Below are positions 1-6,671 of a stretch of 7,565 bases of DNA, in pieces. This DNA is from an uncultured Oscillospiraceae bacterium. Its GTDB lineage: Bacteria > Bacillota > Clostridia > Oscillospirales > Oscillospiraceae. Within the stretch, counting starts at the first letter, position 1. Each line of letters starts with the position of its first letter. Both the position numbers and the translations under genes were made by a program. The notes beneath the pieces were generated by a model. The model worked only from the letters and a program-made list of their open reading frames with translations. It did not search any database and was not told the origin of the DNA. The DNA is taken from positions 1-7,565 of the forward strand of contig CAJUQD010000084.1 in NCBI GenBank assembly GCA_910588105.1, given 5' to 3'.

Positions 1-76
1 AAAACTACAAAATTTCTTCGGCGTTTTCTTACAATTTCAAATTGGCGTTGACAGGCTGTGGATAGGTAGCAATAAA

Positions 77-191
77 TAAAGGAAGCACTGATCATATGCG
101 TCTGCGGCTTTTGCCTTGCCGGGCGAAAAATTTGGCTTGCAATCCGCACACGTCGATTGAATCAATGGTTCCTTAATCAGTCCTTCCTTTA
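77..191. repeat. MITE-like inverted-repeat element, 115 bp
   Basis: The ends are near-perfect terminal inverted repeats. TAAAGGAAGCACTGAT (77-92) matches the reverse complement of 176-191 (TAAAGGAAGGACTGAT) at 15 of 16 positions. There is no room for a transposase, so it would be a non-autonomous element or a structured repeat. I see no clear target-site duplication. Two stretches recur elsewhere in the window. GCACTGAT followed by a CTGCGGC block (85-107) is close to 6521-6543. GCCTTGCCGGGCGAAAAA (113-130) recurs with one mismatch on the minus strand inside the small insertion at 7446-7536. The recurrence supports a dispersed repeat family rather than chance. Confidence 0.6.
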
Positions 192-235
192 GCCGCGCGT
201 CTGCACATAAATCTTGCTTCACTGCAAACAAACAG

Positions 236-268
236 GGACGGTCAGCTTTTGAATAAAGCTGACCGTCC
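236..268 (-). terminator. Intrinsic terminator of the GH3 gene
   Basis: A perfect 14-bp stem (236-249 pairs with 255-268) closes a 5-base loop. Read on the minus strand, the stem is followed by a T-rich tail, TGTTTGTTTGC. It begins about 55 bases past the GH3 stop codon in the direction of transcription. The plus-strand side has no T tract, so it serves the minus strand. Confidence 0.8.
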
Positions 269-323
269 TGTGAATAAGGAGACGGGACATTCATGAACCG
301 CCTTTATCAGAGATGCCGCAACG

Positions 324-3290
324 TTATTGCTGCACCTTCAAGTCCTTGCGCAGTTTATGGTCGATTACCAGGAAGCGGATACACAGCGCAATCAGCGCAA
401 TGCCCAGAACAATGACCACATAGATGAGAGGCTGGATCATGCCCAATCCGCTCTCCTTGTAGACTGGACGGAGGATGCCCGTATCGCCGGATGCCGCGCT
501 GTAGTCCCGGTTGGCGACCCGGACGTGGAGGGTCATGTACAGCACTTCTTTGGCCGCCCGGCGCAGAGCCTGGTGATAGGTGTTGGATGTAGTCTCCTGG
601 GTCATCTGGCCGCCGGTGACACCGCTCATCCACAAGCTGCTGCCAGCCCGCAGGGCTTGGTCTCCGTTCATAAAGGCGTGGTGGTCGCAGTAGTCGGTGA
701 TGACCCCGCCGTGGAAGCCCCACTCACCCCGAAGCACCTCGGTGAGCAGGGCCTTACTTCCACCCGCCCACACCGCGCCGATGCGGTTATAGCTGCTCAT
801 CAGGCCGCTGGCGTCGTAGTCCTCCACTAGCATCTGGAATGGCCTGAGATAGGTCTCCCGCAGGGCTTGCTCCGTCATCCAGGTATACACGCTGTCCCGG
901 TAGACGCCGCTCTCGCCGTCGTTGCAGATGAAGTGCTTCACGTAGGTATACACACCCGCCTCATTGGCGCCCTGGACGGTGCTGCCGCAGATCACGCCGG
1001 ACAGCACGCTGTCCTCGGAGTAGTATTCATAGTTGCGCCCGTTGAAGGGGGAGCGGTGCATATTGACGGCGGGGGCATACCAGCCGCTATAGCCATTCTG
1101 GATGGCCTGCCGGCCAATGACGCGCCCCTCCTCCCGGGCCAGCTCGGCATTCCAGGTCTGGGCCAGGGTGCTGGAGCTGGGGAAGCCGGTGCCCGCGCCC
1201 ATGCCGGTAAAGCCGCCGATCTGGGCTGGACCGTCGGCGTCCTTCAGACGCAGTTTGCCCACGCTGGGCAGGTCCACGGTGCCGCCGTAGCCAAAGATGA
1301 ACAGCTCCTCCATCTCCTCCACGGTGAGCTGATCCAGCAAGGCGTCCCACTGGGGGTCGTTGAAGTCCGCGCCCAACTGGTAACCCAGCTCGGTGGTGAT
1401 GCCGTTCTCCTCGATCTTCAAGCCGTTTTTCGCCCCGGTGGTGATGGGGCCGTCATTGTCCTTTGCGTAGGCCTCGGCCTGGCCAGCGTCAAAGAGGTTC
1501 AGCGCGCGCAGCTTGTCCGTCATGGGACGGCTGGGGGTGTTGGTCTGGGGGAAGGTGCCCGCAAAGTCCGCCCGGGTCATATAGGCGATATTCTCACTGC
1601 CCTGGCCGTCAATGGGTACGCCATCCACCGCGTCCGGGCCGGTGAAGCGGTTGGCCACCTGGACCCCGGTGGCACTGTCGGTGGGGTACTGGTAATTCTC
1701 GGCCAGCTCCCACAGGACAGGCTCCCCCACCACCGTGTGGGCGTTGGAGCGCAAGGTGAGCCGGTACTCGCCCGGATCCAGCTCATAGCCTGCGAAGCCG
1801 TTGTGGTTGGCGTCGTAGCAGTCGTAGCTGGCCATGTCCTCCGGACGGAAGGTGAGCTCCACAACCTGGCTTTCGCCCGGGGCCAGCAGATCCGTCTTGG
1901 CAAAAGCGGCCAGCTCCACCGCAGACTTTTCGATGCCGCCGGGGGTGTAAGGGGCGGTATAGTAGAGCTGCACCACGTCCTTGCCCGGACGGCTGCCGGT
2001 GTTGGTGACCCGGACGGAGAAGAAGAATTCGCCGTCCTGACCCAGCGCCGGGTGCCGGTCGATGGGCAGCCAGTCAAAGCTGGTGTAGCTCAGGCCGTAG
2101 CCGAAGGGGTACTGCACCACGCCGTCATAGCCTGTGCCGTACTCGTTGGAAATGCCGTCCCAATAGCCCTCCGCATCGGCGGTCTCATACCACTTGTAGC
2201 CGATATAGATGCCCTCGGCGTAGTCGGTGTAGCTCACCTGTTCATAGGCAAAGGGCACATCGGTGTTGCCGGAGGTGGTGCCGTCAAAGGGGTAGAGCCC
2301 CTCCGCGCTAGTGTAGGCCCCCACGCCCTCCAGACCCGCGTTTGCGTAGCTGGCGGCGGTGGACAGGTCGTAGGCCCAGGTGTCGGCGGTGCGCCCGCTG
2401 GGTTCCAGCTCGCCCCACAGCACAGCGGGGATGGCGCTGGCGGCGTTCTGGCCGGACAGGCCCGCGATGAGGCAGGCGTCAATGCCGGGGATGGTCTCGG
2501 TGGGCCCCAGCTCCATCACGTTGCAACTGTTGACGAGTACCACCACATTGTTGTAGTTCGCGCCCACATACTCCAGCAGGGCCAGCTCCTCAGCAGAGAA
2601 CTCCAGGTAGGTGCGGCTGTCGTCCACCACGATATCGCCGCCCTTCTCCACCCGTTTGTACTGCTGCTTGGTGCAGTCATTGCTCTCGCCGCCCAGGCGG
2701 CCAATGACCACGATGGCGGTGTCGGAGTACGCCTTGGCGTCATCCAGCACGGACTGGGTGTAATAGGCGGTGTTGCCGATGTCCGGCTCATACAGGCGGC
2801 AGGACTGCTCCGGCCAGCTGTTCAGGGTGCGGACGTACTCCCGGCCCGCCTGGAAGTCCCGGTACATATCGGTAATGGCGGTGTTGTAGGCGATGCCATA
2901 GTCGGACAGGGCCTGCAGAAAATCCACGTCCACGGTGCTGACGCCGCCGGAGCCGGAGCCGCCGCCCAGCCAGGCGGTGGACGCCCAGCCAAACACATTG
3001 ACCTGCTTCACGCTGTCGGACAGGGGAAGGGTGTTGTCCCGGTTCTGCGCCAGCACGGTGCCCTCCGCCTCCACCTGCTTCGCCAGCTCAGCTGCGGCGG
3101 ACAGGGTGGCGGCTTTGTCCCCCTCGCTGACCTGGGGCGACGCCGCGCCCACAAAGGTCTCCGCCATAGGGCCGAGCATCCCCCAGGCGATGTTGAGCGC
3201 AATGCCCAGGATCAGCAGAAGCACGGAGAAGAACAGCCCTATACCATGCCGGATGCCATGGGGCTTTTTGACTTTTGGCTGCTTGCTCAT
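324..3290 (-). CDS. Membrane-anchored, domain-permuted GH3 glycoside hydrolase
   Basis: Family 3 hydrolases release terminal beta-linked sugars (glucose, xylose, others); the substrate here cannot be read from sequence. Most GH3 enzymes start with the TIM barrel. This one has the inverted order known from Ruminococcus and Butyrivibrio beta-glucosidases. The alpha/beta sandwich comes first (about 60-310, with GTVLAQNRDNTLPL and VVIGRLGGESND), then FGYGLSYTSF (396-405), a fibronectin III-like domain (about 415-530), and the barrel (about 650-890). The probable nucleophile is Asp866 in GGVITDY. Substrate-site motifs are DADGP (684-688), GRNYEYYSED (751-760) and KHF (785-787). Glu202 in GGES is a candidate acid/base, tentatively. 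A basic N-terminus precedes a membrane segment (about 16-37), a second segment lies near 951-973, and a basic tail KLRKDLK follows. Both termini should therefore be cytoplasmic and the enzyme outside. The ATG has AGGAGG (3298-3303) seven bases upstream. The gene looks intact. The upstream repeats suggest control by the adjacent LytTR system. Confidence 0.93.
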   Translation of the reverse strand: MSKQPKVKKPHGIRHGIGLFFSVLLLILGIALNIAWGMLGPMAETFVGAASPQVSEGDKAATLSAAAELAKQVEAEGTVLAQNRDNTLPLSDSVKQVNVFGWASTAWLGGGSGSGGVSTVDVDFLQALSDYGIAYNTAITDMYRDFQAGREYVRTLNSWPEQSCRLYEPDIGNTAYYTQSVLDDAKAYSDTAIVVIGRLGGESNDCTKQQYKRVEKGGDIVVDDSRTYLEFSAEELALLEYVGANYNNVVVLVNSCNVMELGPTETIPGIDACLIAGLSGQNAASAIPAVLWGELEPSGRTADTWAYDLSTAASYANAGLEGVGAYTSAEGLYPFDGTTSGNTDVPFAYEQVSYTDYAEGIYIGYKWYETADAEGYWDGISNEYGTGYDGVVQYPFGYGLSYTSFDWLPIDRHPALGQDGEFFFSVRVTNTGSRPGKDVVQLYYTAPYTPGGIEKSAVELAAFAKTDLLAPGESQVVELTFRPEDMASYDCYDANHNGFAGYELDPGEYRLTLRSNAHTVVGEPVLWELAENYQYPTDSATGVQVANRFTGPDAVDGVPIDGQGSENIAYMTRADFAGTFPQTNTPSRPMTDKLRALNLFDAGQAEAYAKDNDGPITTGAKNGLKIEENGITTELGYQLGADFNDPQWDALLDQLTVEEMEELFIFGYGGTVDLPSVGKLRLKDADGPAQIGGFTGMGAGTGFPSSSTLAQTWNAELAREEGRVIGRQAIQNGYSGWYAPAVNMHRSPFNGRNYEYYSEDSVLSGVICGSTVQGANEAGVYTYVKHFICNDGESGVYRDSVYTWMTEQALRETYLRPFQMLVEDYDASGLMSSYNRIGAVWAGGSKALLTEVLRGEWGFHGGVITDYCDHHAFMNGDQALRAGSSLWMSGVTGGQMTQETTSNTYHQALRRAAKEVLYMTLHVRVANRDYSAASGDTGILRPVYKESGLGMIQPLIYVVIVLGIALIALCIRFLVIDHKLRKDLKVQQ

Positions 3291-3341
3291 GAAATATCCT
3301 CCTCATTCTGGTCCTCCCTGATGGAGCCTTATTTCAAATCC

Positions 3342-3370
3342 AGTATAGTCCCTCAATGCCACTAATGGGA
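3342..3370 (-). promoter_or_regulatory. Candidate promoter of the GH3 gene
   Basis: On the minus strand a good -10 box, TATACT (3342-3347), lies about 40 bases before the GH3 ribosome-binding site. The hexamer 17 bp upstream, TCCCAT (3365-3370), is a poor -35. A good -10 with a weak -35 is typical of activator-dependent promoters. The repeats at 3375-3408 begin only 4 bp upstream of the -35 position, where a bound activator could touch RNA polymerase. No start site has been mapped; this is inferred from spacing. Confidence 0.45.
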
Positions 3371-3405
3371 AAAATCTGCGCAGATGGTCGTTTTTTCTGC
3401 GCAGA
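3370..3405 (-). terminator. Possible terminator of the two-component operon
   Basis: The two TCTGCGCAGA palindromes (3375-3384 and 3396-3405) can pair as a 10-bp stem with an 11-base loop. Read on the minus strand, TTTTT (3370-3374) follows directly. The hairpin begins about 15 bases after the kinase stop codon, the expected place for an intrinsic terminator. The same bases may be an operator; the two roles are not exclusive. Confidence 0.45.
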
Positions 3406-3408
3406 TGG
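3375..3408 (-). promoter_or_regulatory. 13-bp direct repeat at 21-bp period, possible LytTR operator
   Basis: TCTGCGCAGATGG occurs twice without mismatch, at 3375-3387 and 3396-3408 (plus-strand reading). The period is 21 bp, two helical turns. LytTR regulators such as AgrA and ComE bind paired direct repeats with this period, and a LytTR regulator is encoded nearby. From a start near 3335 the repeats would be centred at about -46 and -67, suited to activation. Against this, the repeat does not match the usual GTT-containing LytTR consensus. Each copy also contains a 10-bp palindrome, TCTGCGCAGA, so another dimeric regulator could bind, or the pair could act as an RNA hairpin. Confidence 0.5.
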
Positions 3409-3438
3409 AAGACGGCCAAGTTATTCTGTCCGTCTTCC
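3407..3438. repeat. Hairpin across the kinase stop codon
   Basis: GGAAGACGG (3407-3415) and CCGTCTTCC (3430-3438) form a perfect 9-bp stem around a 14-base loop that contains the kinase stop codon. No T tract follows directly, so it is not a standard terminator alone. It abuts the hairpin at 3375-3405, giving two stem-loops in tandem. Together they could protect the 3' end of the mRNA or help termination. Confidence 0.5.
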
Positions 3439-4767
3439 AGAGCAAGAACCTGTTTCTTTTTGAGGCAGAGGAAGGAAGACGCTTAAAATAAAAATGTCCC
3501 CATCCGTCTGTACCCGAACCATTCCGCCATACCGGGCGGCAATGTCCGAGATGTTTTTTAGGCCATAACCGTGCTGGCCGGGATCTTGTTTTGTGGTTAC
3601 GGGCAGCCCGTCTTTCATGGAAAACGTATGGACATAGTAATTCTCAATCTGTATGAGCGCCGCGCCATGGTGGCGGCACACCGTCACCGCCACGGTACGC
3701 CGCTGGGGATCGTCTATCTGCCGGACGCTCTCAATGGCATTATCCAGAGCGTTGCCGAACAGGGTGTACAGGTCCACCGGCGTCATGAAATCCAGGAGAC
3801 CACCGTCTGCCATACAGGTCCAGGAGATATGATTTTCCTCACAGACCAGGCTCTGCTGGGTGAGCACAGTGTCCAGCACCTCGTTCCCCGTCTGGGACGC
3901 ACAATCGTAGATCATCACAGCCCGTTCCATATCCCGCAGCCCCTCCTCCTGCGCGGCAGGGCTGCGCTCCAGCCGAAGTGCCGCGATCTGATGCTTCAAA
4001 TCGTGGCATTTCCGATTGATCAGCTCCACGTTGGCACGGGACAACTCGTACTGCTCCTGCATCTGGCGGCGCAGGCGGCGCTCGGTCTCCGCCCGGACCC
4101 GCCAGTCCACCTCTATTTGCTGCTCAAGTTGAAGCCACAAAATCAGAAGGCAGCACAGCATATCGTAGACCAGTCCCAACGAGTACAGTGCCGGATTGCT
4201 GTAATACATACCCAACCCGCGGATGACCAAATTGAGCAGCAGGGCAACACCCAGAACCAGGGCGCAGGTCACCAGCGCCTGGCGGCGGCTGACGCCATAC
4301 ACGCCATCACGCGGAAGACAGCGGCCAAACAGCAGGGCACATACGATGACCACCAGCAGCTCCACCGCCCACAAAAGCGGATAGATCCGTAGCGGGATCG
4401 TGGCAGAGAGCTCCCCAAAGAAGATCGTGGTAACGCAGAAGGCGATGTGCTGGGCGGCATAGGCGCAGGCGGCGCCATATATGGCTTCCCATGCGGACAA
4501 GGTCGTACACACCCGGAACAGCAGCCAGGCGCATAGCAGCTGAGGCAAATAGGGAAGGAAGAAAAAATGCCGTGTCGTGAAATACTCTGCCATCGCGCCA
4601 TAATACACTTGCAGGCAGCTTCCCAAAACAATACACGGCAGGATCAGACAGACCGCGTTCCGTTTCCAGTGGGGGCGGTGTTTGAGGGGAAGCAGGAACA
4701 GCAATGCTGAGATCAGAAGGATCTGCATGAAGTCCGGCCGGCACAGGCAGAGAAAGAAGGTTTTCAT
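3421..4767 (-). CDS. GHKL sensor histidine kinase (AgrC/LytTR-partner type)
   Basis: The N-terminal half (about 12-212) is a series of roughly six hydrophobic segments with no large extracellular domain, as in AgrC-like kinases that sense small ligands at the membrane. A charged, probably coiled-coil linker follows (about 213-250). The catalytic part has NRKCHDLKHQI (251-261), with His255 as the likely phosphorylated residue. The N box LFGNALDNAIE (336-346) and glycine-rich GQHGYGLKNI (397-406) complete an HATPase_c_5 ATP-binding domain. The 448-residue length is normal for the family. In the reading-frame-restored regulator upstream, the stop overlaps this ATG as ATGA, which implies translational coupling. 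The ribosome-binding site is weak (AGGGG about 10 bases upstream), consistent with coupling. The signal is unknown. No autoinducer-peptide gene is visible nearby, so quorum sensing is not implied. Confidence 0.9.
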   Translation of the reverse strand: MKTFFLCLCRPDFMQILLISALLFLLPLKHRPHWKRNAVCLILPCIVLGSCLQVYYGAMAEYFTTRHFFFLPYLPQLLCAWLLFRVCTTLSAWEAIYGAACAYAAQHIAFCVTTIFFGELSATIPLRIYPLLWAVELLVVIVCALLFGRCLPRDGVYGVSRRQALVTCALVLGVALLLNLVIRGLGMYYSNPALYSLGLVYDMLCCLLILWLQLEQQIEVDWRVRAETERRLRRQMQEQYELSRANVELINRKCHDLKHQIAALRLERSPAAQEEGLRDMERAVMIYDCASQTGNEVLDTVLTQQSLVCEENHISWTCMADGGLLDFMTPVDLYTLFGNALDNAIESVRQIDDPQRRTVAVTVCRHHGAALIQIENYYVHTFSMKDGLPVTTKQDPGQHGYGLKNISDIAARYGGMVRVQTDGDIFILSVFLPLPQKETGSCSGRRTE

Positions 4768-4795
4768 TCCGTGACCGCCCCTATCGTTTCATTCA

Positions 4796-5479
4796 TCAGC
4801 GCGTCCAGAAGGGCTTTTTTCGACTGCGGCTCATGGGGAGCGTGTCCCCGGCTACCCGGAGCATCGCACTGCCAAGCCCGTCCACATAGCGCAGATTGAC
4901 CAAGTAGCAGTTATGGCACCGTACAAACCCATACTGCTTCATTTCCCGTTCGACTTGATTCATGGTCTGTCCTCCGCTGGGCACGATCTGACCGTCCATA
5001 GTGTGATAGCACAAATTGTGGCTGTATACCTCAATGTAATAAATACGGGAGACAGGCAAGCGAAGAAGTTCTCCGGCCCGACGGAGAAAAATGGCGTGGC
5101 TGTCCCGCCCCCGCCGGATGCGCAGGACTTTTTTCAGCTTCATGGACAGGGCGTAGTATCCAACAGGCTTGAGCACATAGTCCAGCGCGTCGACCTCATA
5201 GCCTCTAATCGCGTACTGCGCCAGGTTCGTAATGAACATCAACAGGACGTCGGTGTCTCGCTCCCGAATCTGCCGGGCGGTGGATATGCCGTCCATTCCC
5301 GGCATATCTACATCCAAAAGAAGCAGATCAAAGGTGTAGTCATAGGCCTCTACCAGCGATGCCCCATCAGGAAAGCATTTGGTTTCGATCTGGAGCTGCT
5401 GCTCTGTGGCAAACCGGCCGATGAACTGTTCCAGCTGCCGCACAAAGCGCGGATCATCTTCGGCAATGGCTATTTTCAA
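4796..5479 (-). CDS. LytTR response regulator (AgrA-like), C-terminus shifted
   Basis: The receiver domain occupies about 1-120: acidic residues in AEDDP (6-10), phospho-acceptor Asp56 in LLLLDVDMP, Thr84 in FITN and Lys104 in YVLKP. The LytTR DNA-binding domain follows (about 125-225), with RIYYIEVYSHN, FVRCHNCYLVNL and the end motif LPMSRSRKK. Phosphorylated LytTR proteins bind direct repeats and usually activate transcription. The start is TTG, with a G-rich ribosome-binding site AGGGGGG 7 bases upstream. As read, the protein ends oddly, KKPFWTR. A -1 shift at the A run (4815-4820) instead gives KKALLDALMNETIGAVTE, ending at 4764 and overlapping the kinase start as ATGA. That ending fits the family much better. 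The cause may be a lost A, a sequencing error, or ribosomal frameshifting. Confidence 0.88.
   Translation of the reverse strand: MKIAIAEDDPRFVRQLEQFIGRFATEQQLQIETKCFPDGASLVEAYDYTFDLLLLDVDMPGMDGISTARQIRERDTDVLLMFITNLAQYAIRGYEVDALDYVLKPVGYYALSMKLKKVLRIRRGRDSHAIFLRRAGELLRLPVSRIYYIEVYSHNLCYHTMDGQIVPSGGQTMNQVEREMKQYGFVRCHNCYLVNLRYVDGLGSAMLRVAGDTLPMSRSRKKPFWTR
4814..4820 (-). other. A AAA AAG slippery heptamer in the regulator gene
   Basis: Read in the gene's frame, codons CGA AAA AAG contain A AAA AAG, the same heptamer used for -1 frameshifting in Escherichia coli dnaX. A -1 slip here leads directly into the conserved-looking C-terminus that ends at 4764. No strong stimulatory hairpin or upstream Shine-Dalgarno-like element is evident. 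A missing A in the run explains the data equally well. Confidence 0.35.
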
Positions 5480-5587
5480 TGCGGCGCCCCCCTAAAAACT
5501 GTTTTCTCATCCTCTTGAATCTTTTATGCGCAGGACCGCTCGTCCCTTATAACGGCAATTCATATCATACGGCTCGCCTCTGCCGCT

Positions 5588-5999
5588 TTATTTCTTGCTG
5601 TATTTTTCCCGTAAGCTCTGATGCCCTCTCTGCTCCTGCCGCCGCAGATCATCCGCTGTGATGGCGTTGTAATAGCCGCGAGCGTTGGGGCCGTCGAAGT
5701 GAAGCCGCTCTGCCTCCCAGCCCTCCTCGGGCCAATAGGCGTGGGGGCGCAGCAGTCCAGCACCACCACCTGTCCCTCCCGGGCGCGGAAATGCCGCCCG
5801 CCGCTCTCCACCTCGCACACACCCCGGACCAGGCGCATGACCAGAAAGCCGTCCAGGGCTTTCCGCCGCAGACAGTAGCCGGGCAAATATTGAAACCGGC
5901 CCACGATCATGGGGTAGAGGAACAGCCCCTTGGCCTGGGCGCTGGGCATATAGATATAGTAGTCGGAACCGGGGCGACAAGGTTTTCTCTGGACAGCAT
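5588..5999 (-). pseudogene. AraC-family regulator remnant (cupin domain only)
   Basis: The ATG at 5999 has AGGAGG (6008-6013) eight bases upstream. Adding one base at each of two G/C runs restores a single frame. At 5971-5974 the frame passes from MLSRENLVAP into GSDYYIYMPS. At 5743-5747 it passes from VVVLDCCAP into HAYWPEEGW. The restored product, about 137 residues, matches the sugar-sensing cupin of AraC regulators: YCLRRKALDGFLVM, then a PHAYW metal/ligand-site motif, then LHFDGP. After ARGYYNAIT the similarity stops and the frame ends at KYSKK. The helix-turn-helix half (~110-150 residues) is absent, and there is no space for it before the response regulator. It probably once controlled the divergent DUF5107 gene in a sugar-utilisation locus. 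It cannot bind DNA as it stands. Confidence 0.75.
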
Positions 6000-6032
6000 C
6001 CGCTATTCCTCCTGACAATTCGCCTTTTCCTC

Positions 6033-6061
6033 ATTATAAAAGAAGGGCCCGCCCCGGTCAA
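6033..6061 (-). promoter_or_regulatory. Near-consensus promoter of the AraC remnant
   Basis: On the minus strand, TTGACC (6056-6061) and a perfect TATAAT (6033-6038) are 17 bp apart. The predicted start lies about 27 bases before the ATG at 5999. No terminator is visible between this promoter and the response regulator start at 5479. It may therefore now transcribe the two-component genes. Confidence 0.75.
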
Positions 6062-6167
6062 GGCAGCAGAGCAGGATTTTACAATAAAAGGGCATCTGGG
6101 ACGGTTGCGGAACGGGCGGAAGCGGGGTACAGTAATATTACAGGCTCTAAGACAGGAGACGTCGTTC

Positions 6168-6527
6168 ATGGGCACCGTGAAAATCTGGGAAGAAGAACGC
6201 ATCATCCCCACCTATGACATCGGAGAGGCGGATAAAAATCCTATGTTCCTGGAGGGCCGGGTTTATCAGGGCAGTTCCGGGAAAATCTATCCATATTCCA
6301 CCGTCGAGACCATTTCGGACGTGAAAACAGACAAGACATATCGGGCGGTGTGGCTGGAAAACGAGTATTTGAAGGTGATGGTCCTGCCCGGATTGGGCGG
6401 GACCATTCAGCGGGCGCTGGACAAGGCCAACGGCTATGATTCCAGATATGAAACAGGCGCTAAGAGGGACGGGCAAAGGGAAGAAGAAAGGAAAATTTTT
6501 TATGAGGGTTCCTTAAGGGCGCACTGA
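6168..6527 (+). pseudogene. DUF5107 protein, N-terminal fragment
   Basis: The ATG at 6168 has AGGAGA (6154-6159) eight bases upstream. A longer in-frame start at 6105 lacks this site and adds unrelated residues. The opening MGTVKIWEEERIIPTYDIGE, then DKNPMFLEGRVYQGSSG and VMVLPGLGGTIQRALDK, is typical of the N-terminus of DUF5107 proteins. These are large (about 1,000-residue) proteins found beside carbohydrate-use genes, with no settled function. Similarity ends near residue 92 (NGYD). The last ~28 residues are charged and unrelated, and the final codons lie in the repeat beginning near 6508. The rest of the gene is missing or displaced beyond the insertions. It diverges from the AraC remnant, a usual regulator-target arrangement. 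A good promoter is not obvious; TAATAT (6133-6138) lacks a matching -35. Confidence 0.75.
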
Positions 6528-6638
6528 TTAAATACGCCTGCGGCGCTTTGCAGATATTTTGCACCAGAATTTTGTTGCAATTTCTTGAAATAAGCACAAT
6601 TATTCCTGCGAAATTGTACCGCATTCTGACGCAAAATC
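6508..6638. repeat. Hairpin-forming repeat, interrupted by IS66
   Basis: The block starts near GGTTCCTTAA (6508-6517, also present at 168-177) and contains GCACTGATTAAAT and CGCCTGCGGC, resembling the left end of the element at 77-191. Its inner part folds into a long imperfect hairpin. Bases 6552-6585 (ATTTTGC, CAGAAT, CAATTTC) pair with 6609-6638 (GAAATTG, ATTCTG, GCAAAAT) around a loop of about 20 bases. The outer right arm expected from this symmetry is missing at 6639, exactly where the IS66 end begins. It is presumably beyond the window. It is probably a MITE-like element that landed in the DUF5107 gene. Confidence 0.55.
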
Positions 6639-6671
6639 GTAAGCGTCAAACCAGCCAGCCCCAAAGGAGAA

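Larger units (their letters stand above)
1..323. other. Non-coding region downstream of the GH3 gene
   Basis: No convincing gene is present. An 85-codon reading frame on the minus strand (37-294) crosses both a repeat and a terminator stem, resembles no family I know, and looks accidental. The region holds a 115-bp inverted-repeat element (77-191) and an intrinsic terminator (236-268). The first ~55 bases are AT-rich and contain a short palindrome, CAATTTCAAATTG. They may be part of another repeat that starts outside the window, but that is only an impression. Confidence 0.6.

Noticed and set aside
48..76. Perfect TTGACA (48-53) with AATAAA 17 bp downstream, plus strand
   Set aside because: The -10 is weak and it reads into a repeat and the back of a terminator, with no gene to serve. 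Probably chance in AT-rich DNA.
37..294. 85-residue minus-strand reading frame
   Set aside because: It crosses the inverted-repeat element and the terminator stem, has no recognisable motif, and has no good ribosome-binding site.
867..3365. 832-codon open frame on the plus strand
   Set aside because: It is antisense to the GH3 gene. The product is low-complexity, rich in Gly, Val, Ala and His, as expected from the complement of a GC-rich gene, and has no domain signature.
3571..4392. 273-codon plus-strand frame opposite the kinase
   Set aside because: It is a shadow of the kinase gene, which shows all expected GHKL motifs on the other strand.
5527..5533. TGCGCAG upstream of the response regulator, resembling half of the 3375-3408 repeat
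   Set aside because: Only seven bases match and there is no partner 21 bp away on either side, so autoregulation through this site is not supported.
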